Source of the DNA: Takakia lepidozioides
Lineage: Eukaryota > Streptophyta > Takakiopsida > Takakiales > Takakiaceae
Assembly: GCA_030704615.1 (NCBI GenBank)
Contig: CM060734.1
Coordinates: forward strand, 47,880,042 to 47,944,041
Direction of reading: 5' to 3'
DNA length: 64,000 nucleotides
Shown here one piece after another: positions 37,118-47,928 of the stretch. The notes under the pieces are model-generated. The model made no database searches and was not told the DNA's origin. It was given only the letters and a program-made list of their open reading frames with translations. The position numbers and the translations under genes were made by a program. Position 1 is the stretch's first letter; each line of letters opens with the position of its first letter.

Positions 37118-37246
37118 AGATAAAGTTTCTTTAACGTCCAGTGAATTTACAGAGCCTACTGTAGTCTGAAGGCACGTTGAAGAATTGAACCCAGGATCAC
37201 CCAGGTTAAGGCACAAATACCCAACCACTGGGCTACCTGCTCAAGT
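37118..37246 (-). mobile_element. tRNA-derived SINE, copy 1
   Basis: Read on the minus strand it starts GAGCAGGTAGCCCAGTGG (A box), has a B box GGGTTCAATTC, a short body, and ends GTTAAAGAAACTTTATC with a run of (TTTATC)-like units. A simple-repeat 3' tail is usual for plant SINEs. It shares head and tail with copy 4. Confidence 0.7.
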
Positions 37247-37311
37247 AAACCTAGTATGAGGGCAGAGTCCCCAAGGTGGAATAACATACAATAACCCTCC
37301 ACCCAGCATGA

Positions 37312-37386
37312 GTACCTACCTGGATTCGAGCCCAGATTCACCTGAGTGATACCAAGTGCACTATCCAACTGAGCTACCATCTAGAG
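37312..37386 (-). mobile_element. tRNA-like SINE head, copy 2
   Basis: The minus strand reads GATGGTAGCTCAGTTGG (A box) and GGGCTCGAATCC (B box), close to a real tRNA. No CCA-ready acceptor stem closes around it, and it runs into the copy-1 body region, so a SINE head is preferred over a functional tRNA. Confidence 0.6.
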
Positions 37387-37845
37387 AATAATTTTCTACA
37401 GTGCCTATTGCTTTAATAACTAGGGCTTCGCGTTGCTCCGCACTACTAGCGACGAATTCTGAGAACTACATTCAATTTTCACAAGGGCGGGGTCATCCGC
37501 ATGGTGTTACATACACACATCCCGGGTTTCATTGTTTGACGCAAGAAGAATGACTCCGCCTTTCATTGCTTGATGCAGATAAAATTATTCTTCCATGGAG
37601 GCTTTGTTTGAACTATACGACATATTTGCTACCATAGGTACCCAACGATGTGTTCAATGTGACTTTTATGACAAAATAGTTGTTTTTTTTAATTTTATTT
37701 TAAGGGAAACACCTGCGTGCGACAGCTCACAAATCACCCCCTTGATAGTGAGGAGAAAATAACCTCAAACCTCGCCATGAAGGCTATCTGATGGGACACT
37801 GCCCAAGGGTAGTGGGAGAAGAGTAGGAGAAGAGCATACCACACC

Positions 37846-37925
37846 CGTCAAGTAGCAGGATTTGATCCCAGAATCATCTGGGTGGCATCAGTGCACTAAC
37901 CAACTGTGCTACTGACTCTTGGTAA
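37846..37925 (-). mobile_element. tRNA-like SINE head, copy 3
   Basis: The minus strand reads AGTAGCACAGTTGGTTAG (A box) and GGGATCAAATCC (B box), with spacing as in the other heads. The body lies towards 37.7 kb. Confidence 0.6.
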
Positions 37926-38067
37926 TAGTTATTTGAAAATATCAAGTTGCCACTGGCACCCCAACAATTTTTCAAATCTCAATAAAGTCAATAATAATAA
38001 TAATACCCTGACCCAGGGGGTAAATCTTTTCACAAAATTCAGGTTACCCTTCCGAGACCACCATACA

Positions 38068-38243
38068 AAGAGATAAAAAAGTTTCTTTAACGTCGAGTGA
38101 ATTTACAGAGACTACTGCTCAACACCTGGGCCAAAGGCCCATTGGACGGTCTGAAGGCACATGTTGAAGGATTGAACCCAGGATCACCTAGGTTATGCAC
38201 AGGCAAGGCACAAATACCCAACCACTGGGCTACCTGCTCAAGT
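38068..38243 (-). mobile_element. tRNA-derived SINE, copy 4 (longest)
   Basis: The head GAGCAGGTAGCCCAGTGG is identical to copy 1, with B box GGGTTCAATCC and the same terminal GTTAAAGAAAC(T)n. It is longer than copy 1 because it keeps a middle segment (GGGCCTTTGGCCCAGG) that copy 1 lacks. Confidence 0.7.
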
Positions 38244-38619
38244 GCGATTAGGCTTACATTGGAAGAAATCTGAGAACCACAGATAGTTATGTGTGCTTAT
38301 CATTTTTGTATATTTCGGATATGTTTGTAGGCATTGCCACAGCCTTTTGCAGTTCGCTGCTTGTTCTAATCTAAATTACAAAACAGCCTGTTAGAGCAGT
38401 GTTGCAATAATACTTTTGGAGTTGAGTCAGTTGGTTCCCTTGGTTGAAGGAGGCATGATATGTTAGTTGCTCATTACCATATCACAAGCCTGTGCTTGAT
38501 CTAAGTAGGTCAGGGTTTGTTACAGCCCAGCTAGAGTAACCTCTCCACTGGTGGCTGCACTGTGGCTCTATACAATTACCATGTACTATGAGAATGCAAC
38601 CACTAACCTTGAGAGTTGC

Positions 38620-39300
38620 CAATGCATCAGACTATACGCTGGCAATCAGATTATGTAAGTAGCATTTAACGTACCCAAAAGTGCCCATCACACGCGTTGA
38701 TACATAGCCATGAACTCTGCAGGCACTAAGCATGGCCCTCCACACCCCAACATCTGGTTGCAGCATGGACATCTTTACCTGTCTCCTGGGCACCCCAGGC
38801 TTGCACACAGATTGAGAACACAATTGAACGTGACCTTGTCTGGCATCACCCTTTCCCCCATTATTTGCTCATAGATCTGAAGAGCCTCCCCTGCCACTAC
38901 CATGTTGAGCATATCCTGCCATCATATGGTGTTCCATGCCACCACATCTTGTTGAGTCATTTTGTCAAAGGATAAGCATAGGATAAGCGGATCAAGCTCG
39001 CAAATTTCTGAAGGGGAAGTTGTCATTCAAGTTTGTTGAAGCCAAGATTGTCCGTCGATCTAAGCTGCAAATACTGTTGAGCCTCTCCGTCGCTTAGTTC
39101 GTTCATGGCACACGCTGAGCCTGATTTGATCCTGGCCCTGTACATGCAGTCCCCACACATCCAAAGGTTCTTGATGATGCCGATAGGCGTCCCAGAGGTG
39201 TGCTTATCAGCCAAAAAGCAATGGCCAGCTTCTCACTGAGGTGGCAGAGAGAAAATTCCTTTTGCTGCTCTTCCACATCGTGCAATACAAAACGAGTGTC
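38620..39300 (-). pseudogene. DYW-class PPR remnants (PPR plus degenerate DYW)
   Basis: The minus strand shows broken pieces: DVVAWNTI and PDKVTFNCVLN (PPR units), DVGVWRAMLSACRVHG (E-motif entry), and in 39023-39290 [16 protein letters not shown] plus [12 protein letters not shown] from two frames (DYW domain). Several frame breaks prevent any continuous protein. Intact DYW-PPR proteins are organellar RNA-editing factors; this copy cannot be one. Confidence 0.75.
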
Positions 39301-40496
39301 TGGTCTGGCATGTACCCGGTTTTCTCCATCTGCTCAGAGACTCTCTTCAGCTCAGCATGGATTTCCCCCATTTGTGGATGCAGTTTGTCTTCTGCAACAA
39401 AGGTATGCACCCGGTTGTCCACCTCAATACAGCTGTGCCCTGGCTCCTTTCCTACACCTCTCTTGTGCACCATTTTCCTGACCTTTGCTGTGTCAGCCCA
39501 CCTGCCAGCTGCATCATAGATGTTTGATAGGAGCACATAAGTTGCAAAGTGCTGTGGATCGCACTTGAGAATGCATGTCGTTGCATGCTCTGCTTGCTCC
39601 ACATTGCCATGAATTCTACATGCACCAAGCCAGGCACCCCACACCGTAGCATCTGGCTTAATTGGCATCTTACTAACTCTGCCTCATCCAATCGCCCTGC
39701 ACGGCCAAGAAGGTCCACCATGCAGCCAAAGTGCTCCAGGGTAGGAGTGAGACTATGGTCTTGACTAATGGAAACAAAGTAGTGAAAGCCTTCATCCACT
39801 AGGTCCACATGGCTACATGCAGACAAAACACATATAAAGGTGATACCATTTTTCTTCAAGTCCTCCAGTCTCATGTGTTCAAATAGTTGCCCGGCCTCCC
39901 TACCCCATACTGGGCATATCCTGCAATCATCGCATTCCATGAGACCAAATCTTGTTCGCACTTGGCATACATGTTCACAAGCGCAGTCTCGAGAATGATG
40001 TCTGATGCAATTCCAGCTTCTATAATGTCAGCATACACCTCTTTTCCCTTTCCCAGGGCTGCCAGGCTGGCACAAGCATTGAGCACACAGATGAATGTGA
40101 CCTTGTCGGGCATCAGCCCTTCCCCTCGCATTTTCTCATACATCTCGAAAGCCTCCTTACTGAAACCATGCTGAGCATATCCTGCAATCATTGTGTTCCA
40201 TGAGACCAAATCTCGTTCAGCCATGTTGCCAAACACTTGGCACGCATCCTTCAGGCTCCCGCATTTAGCATACATGTTCAGTAAGGTATTCTCCAAATTA
40301 ATATATGACCCAGTTCCAGTTTGATAATGTCAGCATGAACCCTTTTGCCCTTTTCCAGGGCACATGCATTGAGAATGCAAATGAAGGTGACCAAATCAGG
40401 GGTCACCCCTGCCTGTAGCATTTGCTCATAGATCTCAAAAGCTTCCTTACCAAACCCATGCTGAGCATATCCTGCAATCATCGCACTCCAGAACAA
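39207..40496 (-). pseudogene. DYW-class PPR array with E/E+ motifs
   Basis: Large open pieces in different frames read [97 protein letters not shown] and KEPGHSCIEVDNRVHTFV. That is a normal PLS-E-E+ order over about 1.3 kb. Frame breaks occur near 39.66, 39.87 and 40.28 kb. It reads straight into the DYW debris at 39.0-39.3 kb, so these were once one gene. Confidence 0.8.
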
Positions 40497-41110
40497 ATCC
40501 CATCTTCAAAGTGGTGGAAGCGGTTAGCGTCCCATACAAAAATTGCTCGGCCAACAATGTTTGAGATGAATTTGGTGGAGGTGTGGCAGTCACCACACAC
40601 TCGAAGATTCTTGATAAGACGGAGAGGCGTCCTAGGGGTCGTGCTGATCAGCCCAAAACCATTGGCCAGCTTCTCACTGTGGTGGCAAAGAGAAAACTCC
40701 TTTTCGCTCATATGTCTCCAAAGCCTCCCTACCAACTCCATGCTGGGCATATCCTGAAATCATTGCACTCCAGGAGAGCACATCTCATTCAGCCACCAGG
40801 CTGGCACATGCATTGAGAACGCACACAACCGTTACCTGGTTGGGCATAACCCCTTTCTGTTTTGCTCATAGATCTCCAAAGCCTTTTTACCACATCCAAG
40901 CTGAGCATATCCTCCGATCATCGCACTCCATGAGACCACATTTTGTCGAGCCATATTGTCAAACACTAGATGCACATCTGTCATGTTCCCAAATTTGGCA
41001 TAATGTTGGCAAGGGCAGTTTCCAGGACGATATTTGGCTCAATTCTGGCTTTGATAATATCAGCATGGATCTTTTTGCCCTTTTCCAGGTCTGCTAGGCT
41101 GGCTCATGCA
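40497..41110 (-). pseudogene. PPR piece and DYW domain fused head-to-tail into the next PPR array
   Basis: From high to low coordinate: KGKKIHADIIKARIEPN (PPR, about 41.0-41.1 kb), degraded PPR, then a good DYW domain at 40500-40750 ([43 protein letters not shown]). It lacks the final DYW tripeptide because the sequence switches directly into the PPR unit [17 protein letters not shown] of the following array. The HxE and CxxC deaminase residues are still visible. Confidence 0.75.
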
Positions 41111-41159
41111 TCGAGAACGGAAAATCCAAGCACCATGTGTTTGGAAGTTGGCAATTAGG

Positions 41160-41452
41160 TGTGGCTTCAAATGTGTGGAAAACATGTCCAATAATGCACA
41201 AGCTACTAATATTGTGATAAACTGTCCACTCATCTGAGCAGCTGTAAAAGACAATCCAATATGAGCACTCCTTACCCATTGGATCATAGCGTGGCCCGCA
41301 TCCTTAAAGAAATCATCTGAGGGCCGCTTTCCTGTGAGAATCTCCAGGAGCACCACACCAAAGCTGTACAAGCAGATGAAAAAACTTACATTATGAAACC
41401 ACCACTGTGAAGCATCTGAGAAAAACTCCAGCCAGAGCTGTTTGTTGCTCAT
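41160..41452 (-). pseudogene. LRR receptor-kinase fragment inside the PPR cluster
   Basis: The minus strand reads YSFGVVLLEILTGKRPSDD followed by QWVRS. This is subdomain IX-X of plant LRR receptor kinases (FLS2/EFR-like class). No other kinase subdomains adjoin; PPR sequence lies on both sides. LRR-like remnants on the same strand occur at 47.9-48.9 kb. Confidence 0.75.
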
Positions 41453-41519
41453 TGCTTGATCTGCGTGCAGACACTACAAGAGCATGCGAGCTCTGTCATT
41501 TCCCTTACTCCGAGGAAAA

Positions 41520-42330
41520 TCCTGGTAGGCATTACCCCCTAAACACATTCTATTCAGCCGTATTCTCAAACACATCAGGCACATACCCAGCCTCCTTCAT
41601 CTGCCCAGACAATCTGCTCAGCACAGCATGGATTTCCTCAATCTGTGGATGCATTTTGTCATCGACAATGAATGTATGCACTTCGGTGTTGACCTCAATG
41701 TAGCTGCGACCTGGCTCCTTCTGCACACCTCTGGCCTTCATCATTTTCCAAACTGATGTGGCATCGTCCCACCTGCCAGCTGCAGCATGGATGTCTGATA
41801 GCAACACATAAGTTGCGGCATCTTGTTCATCCCACTTGAGGATAGATGTTGCCACACGTTCAGCCATCTCCACATTGCCATGGATTCTGCAGGCACCAAG
41901 CAAGGCCTTCCACACCACAACATCTGGATTGATTGGCATTTTATTAATCAGGTCCACTGCCTCATCCAGTTGTCCCGCACGTCCAAGAAGATCCACCATG
42001 CAGCCAAAGTGCTTTACTGTCGGAGTAACACCATGATCTTGACTCAGGGAATTGAAGTAGTGTCTTCCTTCATTCAGTAGGCCAGTGTGGCTGCATGCAG
42101 AGAGAACACATATAAAGGTGATACTGTCCGGCTTCAAGCCGTTCTTTTACATTCCTTCAAATAGTTGCAGGACCTCCCTATGACAACCATGCTGGGCATA
42201 TCCTGCGATCATCAAATACCCACGACACCACATTTCGTTCAGTCACATTGTCAAATACTCCCTTTGCCCCTCTAATCAAGGTCATTGCGAATCATATTCA
42301 CTTTCATCTTCAAGCTCTGGAGAAGATCCA
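41520..42330 (-). pseudogene. DYW-class PPR fragment, 195-codon open E/E+ block
   Basis: An uninterrupted ORF (42137-41550) reads PDSITFICVLSACSHTGLL, FGCMVDLLGRAGQLDEAVD, VVWKALLGACRIHGNVEMA, YVLLSDIHAAAGRWDDATSV and KEPGRSYIEVNTEVHTF, then GYVPD. There it should enter the DYW domain but instead hits unrelated sequence and a stop. Upstream (42140-42320) are out-of-frame PPR pieces (ERNVVSW). The block is the best preserved of the cluster but lacks both ends. Confidence 0.8.
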
Positions 42331-42587
42331 CCACCCACACCAGAAATATGACAGCACTCTAATTTCCTTCCACTATCACCAGAGACAGTCAAAATCCCCC
42401 CTTCACTAACTACCTGTAGACCCCGCTACTGTTTCATGTGGATCTATGGTACAGAAATGCGCCCCTCAACAATACATCATGGCCATTATTCTCAGGAAAT
42501 GGTGGATGAATTGAGTAGCTACACAGATCAAAGAATGAAGCAAGGCATCCGCACCATTCCAACAAACAAGACAACGTTTCACCAGTA

Positions 42588-42680
42588 ATCCCTACAAGAA
42601 CAAACCCCATCTTCAAAGTGGTGAAAGCGGTTAGTGTCCCATACAACACTTGCTCGGCCAACAATCTTTGAGACCAAATG
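42588..42680 (-). pseudogene. Isolated DYW C-terminus ending in CRDYW-stop
   Basis: The minus strand reads [30 protein letters not shown] and a stop at about 42588. This is a complete, undamaged end of a DYW domain with no PPR sequence joined upstream. Confidence 0.75.
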
Positions 42681-42732
42681 TACTGAGAGGCTTTATACAC
42701 AGGATTGAAAACTTTCTTGCTCTCATGAGTCT

Positions 42733-43149
42733 TCAAAATGGTAGATACATTCGGCGCTTATGGCCCCTCTCTAGTCCCTGATGGTGATTTGTAGGCCTAC
42801 CCTCCACAAAAGGATATGCAAGACAATCGCAGAAAATCATCTTTCCAAAGATTGTACTCATAAGACGTTGTTTGCCATCTTTCCAAAGAAAGGCAGGGCA
42901 TGATTGCTGAGCCATGGGAGGATGCTGTTTTGAGTGTCTCATCAAACTTCCAATGTAGGAATAAGATAATGTAATCGTCCAGTGGGTGGGAGAACCCATG
43001 GCCAGCAGATGCATGCATTGAGTGGGAATGATCTTGGAATAAACAGAGTATGCAATTCTCGTAATACCCATTGTAGGCAGGTCATGTTTGTCCCATATGG
43101 CCGCTGCAAGAAGTCTTTGATCAATGTGCACGCCCCACTGCACAAGCAA
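42733..43149 (-). mobile_element. Possible LINE reverse-transcriptase fragment
   Basis: A 138-codon minus ORF contains HIDQRLLAAAIWDKHDLP and a tryptophan-spaced tail resembling LINE ORF2 C-termini. It includes a stretch near 42855 (GTACTCATAAGACGTTG) nearly identical to one in the LINE copy at 16780. No catalytic motif is present. Low confidence. Confidence 0.35.
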
Positions 43150-43649
43150 TCCACCACATCATAAATTGAGCTTGCACCCACAAGAGAGCAGGCTCTTGCT
43201 TTTCACAAGCAGTCCCTGTGAGAGACATCTGGGTCTGCAGGTCTTTCAACTTACATTTAACATGCAAGTCCTTCGACAACCATGTTGCAAAACTGATGTG
43301 TTAGCTTGTAATAATTGATGTGCACACTTAATTTGGTCCACAGCATGCCCTTAGATATGAGCATCCTGGGTGGGACAGGCCACCTATGTCTACCTATTAG
43401 CCCCCCAATAGACAAAAGTGGAAAGTGTCAGTCCTCACCTCATGAAATGTTTTCTGCCTCAGTGATGCCAAACATTGAAGTTTGTCAACCAACCCACCAT
43501 TTACAGCAGAAACTGGACATGGATCATGAATTTCATTATGCTTTTAAAACCAGCATTCTGTTGAGGTGGTGACCCCCTGTCCCAAGGCATCAATGTTTTG
43601 CTTCCTGCTATGTTGGAGCTCTGATTTTTGTAGTCCACAGCTGGCGCTC

Positions 43650-44536
43650 CTATCTTATGTTAATACTTTGCAATGACAGATCACCAGTTCCTCCCATGGA
43701 GACCTTCTTGACAGGTTGTGCCATCCCAAATACCTTCCAAAAGCGAAGTGTCTCATCCGCAGCAGCGGAGACTACCATTGTTCCATCAGGGCTCTACACA
43801 AATTACAGCACTAAAATCATGAGAAAGTCACAAACATACAAGTAATTCACTCAATTTCAACAAACGATGGCAATGACGATGTTGGACCGTCAGTGGCATT
43901 ATGGATCCACATGTGCATTTTCGAGCCAGAGCTGCAACACGGCTCATCTGAACCCTAGAGTAGTACAAACGTAAGTGTAATATGAAATGAAATTCTGCAA
44001 ATTGTCATCTTTGGAAACACTAGAATGTCAACAGAAAGAAGTCTTAAAACCTGGGCAAGATGGAGAACACGGGCAGTGTGACCAGAGAGTTCAGCAATTT
44101 TGGCCATACATGGATACTTCCGCAAGCACAGTTGATTCTGGCTGAACCCATGGCTGCTCAGTATCTCCTTTTGATGCCGGTTCCATTGCAGAGCACACAC
44201 CTGAGTGCACAACCCAATGTTTGACCACCAGACCTAGATCAATAATAGTGAAACCTTGTGTGATGCAGAACATCTTCACATATGCCATCCTAACTTGCCC
44301 ATGCAGTTCTGAAAAGTTCAGATATCACCAACTGAATTTAGAGGAACATATATAATACAGTTTTTCAAACATCTCATTTTCAGTCATAAGAAACTACATA
44401 CGGTGCACTAAAACTTTCTCATTACACGAGAAATGGGACAGTGGAATTAATAATATCACATCGTATACCCAAAAGCAAACAACCTTACCATCATGATTGA
44501 TGATGTGGCTGTCACGACCAAAACACGTTCACAAGC
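43650..44536 (-). pseudogene. CDC20/FZR WD40 C-terminal exons (truncated gene)
   Basis: Two clean exons join in phase: 44200-44051 ([44 protein letters not shown]) and 43793-43650 ([27 protein letters not shown], ending in INIR-stop). This is the last WD40 blades of a CDC20-type activator of the anaphase-promoting complex, including the terminal Ile-Arg tail that docks on the APC/C. Upstream only a scrap (GRDSHIINHD, 44489-44536) survives, with an in-frame stop before it. The blades in between and the N-terminal C-box region are absent, and unrelated repeat sequence begins at about 44.8 kb. Probably a truncated duplicate. Confidence 0.8.
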
Positions 44537-44769
44537 CTAAGCAAGCAAAATGATGTGATCTGCGGAGCCTTTGCACGAAAACCGAAGCTGATCGAATGAG
44601 GGAAAGGCCACGGTTTGCATTGAGCAGCGAGACTTTTGAGAGCTTGCAAGGTGCACGATGGCGGAAAACGCAGAGCTCCTGCAGTTCAAGAACTTCAAGA
44701 AACGGGCAGTCCGGGCAATTCCAAACCAACTTGGCGCTTTGGGGTTTTTTGCACGGGCAATCAGGGCAG

Positions 44770-44945
44770 ACTCGACAGAATTTGACGACGAAACGTGGCT
44801 ATGAAACGTGGCGACGATGACGTGGCACTTTGGCACCCTATTCCTGCTCCACGCTAAACTAGCTTCCAACCTTCGGTCGTCGCTAGAACTAGGGCTTCGC
44901 GTTGCTCCCCACTACCAGCGACAACTTCTGAGAAGGACATCCGGA
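44770..44945. repeat. Dispersed repeat shared with 58.3 kb and 37.4 kb
   Basis: GACGATGACGTGGCACTTTG, GGCACCCTATTC and GCTCCACGCTAAACTAGC recur at 58320-58382. The adjoining ACTAGGGCTTCGCGTTGCTC and CACTAC(C/T)AGCGAC recur at 37421-37460. One copy lies upstream of the CDC20 fragment and one upstream of the phosphopantetheinyl transferase. Confidence 0.7.
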
Positions 44946-45107
44946 CGGATGGGCCATACATGAGAGAGAGTACGGATCATGCAGCTGCCAAAATGTCAGT
45001 CACGCAGTTCCGATTGGTAGGGGGGAGGGAGTTGGAGGGGTTTTCCATGGGTTGTCTTGGTACAACTAGTAGAGAAGGAGGATGGTCTTTATAAAATATG
45101 GTGGCCC

Positions 45108-45857
45108 TTACATGGAACGTTCAAATGTGTCTAATTTAAGCTCTACCAAGCTATGCTGTTGCTCTAGTTGTCGTTGTTCGACTCTATCTCCTCTCGTGCT
45201 TTGGAATGAAAGCCCGTGTTTCTTGTAACGGAAATTCATCCAATATCGGATGTTACACTTGACTGCAACGAGATCCCCTGAGCATACGGATTCTCCATCC
45301 ATTTTTTGGCCATTTTCGTTAAGGACTTCTATTGTATTGTACATCTCGTCGTTGTTTGTTTTTTGACGTTTACCAGACGTCGAGCCAGAGTTGTTTGCGT
45401 TAGTTTTTAGGAGCTTTTTTGTGAAGCTCGTGTTGTTTCCACCCATCCACGTCATGTCCCCGCCTCTCCTCCTCTAATTATTGGACCATTCTGTTATTGT
45501 ATTTGCGTAGTCGAACAGGAAATGGTTGTCTTTTAACAATATTGTGAATTTTGCGTCTTTTAGTTCTTCGGCAAAAGTCACGAATCTGTAATTCCCGGTT
45601 TTGCCAAGGTAGGGGAATTTTGCAATACCTACGAAGATTGTTATTTCTTCACGGTCCCAAGGGACATTCCACAAGGCGTAGTGGAAGTTTGTACTGTAGG
45701 CAGGCGCTTCCATGAGTTCCCCACCTTTAGGGCATGATGGTCATTGGACGTGAAACTGTCGTATATCACGTTTGTCACGTCTTGGTGGGTTAGGTATTTC
45801 CTGGATTTGTTGTTCCGTTACAGTGTCTATTGTGTCAGCTATTTCCGACGTTGACAT
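45108..45857 (-). pseudogene. Unrecognised 250-codon reading frame interrupted by two in-frame stops
   Basis: One frame runs from ATG 45857 to TAA at 45108 with no frameshift, broken only by TGA at 45743-45741 and TAG at 45476-45474. Pieces: MSTSEIADTIDTVTEQQ; a hydrophobic/aromatic middle (FHYALWNVPWDREEI, FTILLKDNHFLFDY); an N/S/K-rich linker (NANNSGSTSGKRQK); then GDLVAVKCNIRYWMNFRY and KKHGLSF, which looks like the closing strands of a small beta-barrel (OB-like) domain. A pyrimidine-rich leader (CTCTCTGTCTCTTTTTC on the minus strand) precedes the ATG. I do not recognise the family. Possibilities are a decayed retrogene, a transposon accessory ORF or an old viral insertion; none is established. 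Confidence 0.5.
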
Positions 45858-45859
45858 GG

Positions 45860-47828
45860 TTGTTTGTATGTATGGTGTAGAGAAAAAGAGACAGAGAGAT
45901 CGGTGGATTTTTGAGGAGAATTAAACCCTAAGAGTGCGACTTTAAAATTAATCACGCTAATCTATAGAACTGTGGCTTTCTCTCTCAAGGTTGATGCTAT
46001 ACCGCTTTGCTAGGAAGTTAGGTGCAAAGTGCAATGTAACAGTATGTTATATTCCTCTACTTCACCTGCATTTCCAAACAAGGTGTCACTGTTAAACCTT
46101 ATGGCTATCTTTCTTGCTTGTCTACTGTGTGTAAGTCGGCATATTTTTGGCTACCCAAAGACTGGATCTCACAACTGGCTTGTTTTGCAACTGCCCTTGG
46201 CAAATGACCATCCTAATTGCAAAATGCAGTTCTAACATTATGTAGATATAGTCTACTCTGCCCACCACAGTCCAGTTTTCTTAATAGTAGACACCAGAGT
46301 CATAGAGCGATCATTTGAGAGACAGCGGAACGAGCTGCTAAAAGAGGGTGAGCAAGTGACAGAGACAGAGGATTTGCAGATAAGAGGATATGGACCACAG
46401 CTGGAGAGAGAGCAAGTAAGTGAGGCGGTATCTTATAACTAGCAAAGCAATATTGGTGCAGGCTGGAGGCTGGTCAAATCAGGACCACACATGGCATGGT
46501 GGAGAAGAGAAAGTAAGGAAAGGAGAGCAGGGAAAGAAACAGAAAGGTAAGCAGGGTGCAAGACACATCAATCTAATGCAAGATTGAACCAGGAGACAAA
46601 GACATGAGTGACATCAGCCATGCAAATCTAACTGTTGACAACCAACTCAAACTACTATTTTCTCACAGTTTCTACCATTTTACTTGTGAAGGTATGAGCA
46701 CTTTGAATGAAGCCAGTGTCAATTGTGACAGGCTGTGTACAAAAAACAACTTGGTGAACATATCATGAAAAGATTAAAATCCCGTGCAACGACAAATGAA
46801 CTGAACACTGTACTCTCTACCCACAAATATACGAACTCCAGAGATTGGAAGCACCCCTCCTCCAGGATCTGTCAAATTCATTAGAGAGAGACTTGGAGAG
46901 GACAGAAACAACAACCACTTCCAAAACCATGTCCTACACATTTCACCAACAGTGTCTGCACTGACACCAATTGAATAATTAATCGGTTAAATTAACAAAG
47001 TGATAGAGAGCCTCCCAATTGTCACCTTCTCAGGGTGGGCTCCCACAATCTACAGATAGAGACTGGCAAATGGGGAAACCTACGACGGAGAACCGCCTAT
47101 GCCCAGCTTGCATAGGCGAGTTATCCTACGGACAGGCAACCAGCAGCAGGCCTTGAGAAGACCAGGGAGTGTGCTAGAAGGTAGTCTACACCAGTGGCTT
47201 CCATCCTGCAGCACTCCACTTTCGTGCTTCACTTCTATGCAACTGATACAAAAGCTGCTTGCAAAAGAAGGTGCGAAGCAGAGGGGAAGCATTTGCAGCT
47301 GACATGTCAGCTCCAGATCATAGGGAGGACAACAGTGCAATAGCATTATCAGCAGGATCTAGGTTGGACCATAAACAAAGGACGTAGGGAAATTGACAAA
47401 TGCATAGAAGCCCTGGCTTATCTTCATTCGGGAGACGATTAGACAAGAGCTGAAGGAGCGGTTGCAATACTGAAGAACTTTGACTGAAAAACATATCTAG
47501 GTTATATCTGTCCCATATTATCAAACGCTGAGCCTATTTTATTCTTCTCTTAACGACTGCGACCAAGTCATTTTTGGCTGACTGGTTCAAAAATGCAAAT
47601 AGCAAAATGCACATAGCAATGAAGCTCTACCTAGAGCTTGCATGACTTGGTTCGATCAAACAAGAGGAACTCAGTTCTTCTGGTATCAAACACAACCCCG
47701 TGTGTTATGCCTTATGGCAGCCTTCGGGCCCCCAAGGGTTTTAATTTTTTTCCCTTCCAATAATTATAAATAAAGCTCCAAAGGGCTTCCACCCCTTTCC
47801 CCTAAAATAAAATTTAAAAATATATATA
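45860..47828. other. Spacer with no recognised gene
   Basis: Short ORFs without domains. A GAGA/AGAG-rich patch lies near 46.3-46.6 kb. An AT-rich end (TATATATATA near 47820) leads into the direct repeat. Confidence 0.4.
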
Positions 47829-47876
47829 TAGTTCAATTACATATTAAGTTAAAACTCTTAAGATCATACTGATTAA
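47829..47876. repeat. Direct repeat, left copy
   Basis: GTTCAATTACATATTAAG, then TTAAAACTCTTAAGAT and ACTGATTAATGAG. The same sequence occurs at 49496-49540 in the same orientation, minus three bases. Confidence 0.85.
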
Positions 47877-47928
47877 TGAGTTACTGATGGGCTTTGGCAA
47901 GACAAGAGTTGGTAAACAAAAGCCCAAC

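Noticed and set aside
37312-37386. Functional tRNA gene
   Set aside because: Good A and B boxes, but no closed acceptor stem, and it is embedded in a cluster of SINE heads with shared bodies and tails.
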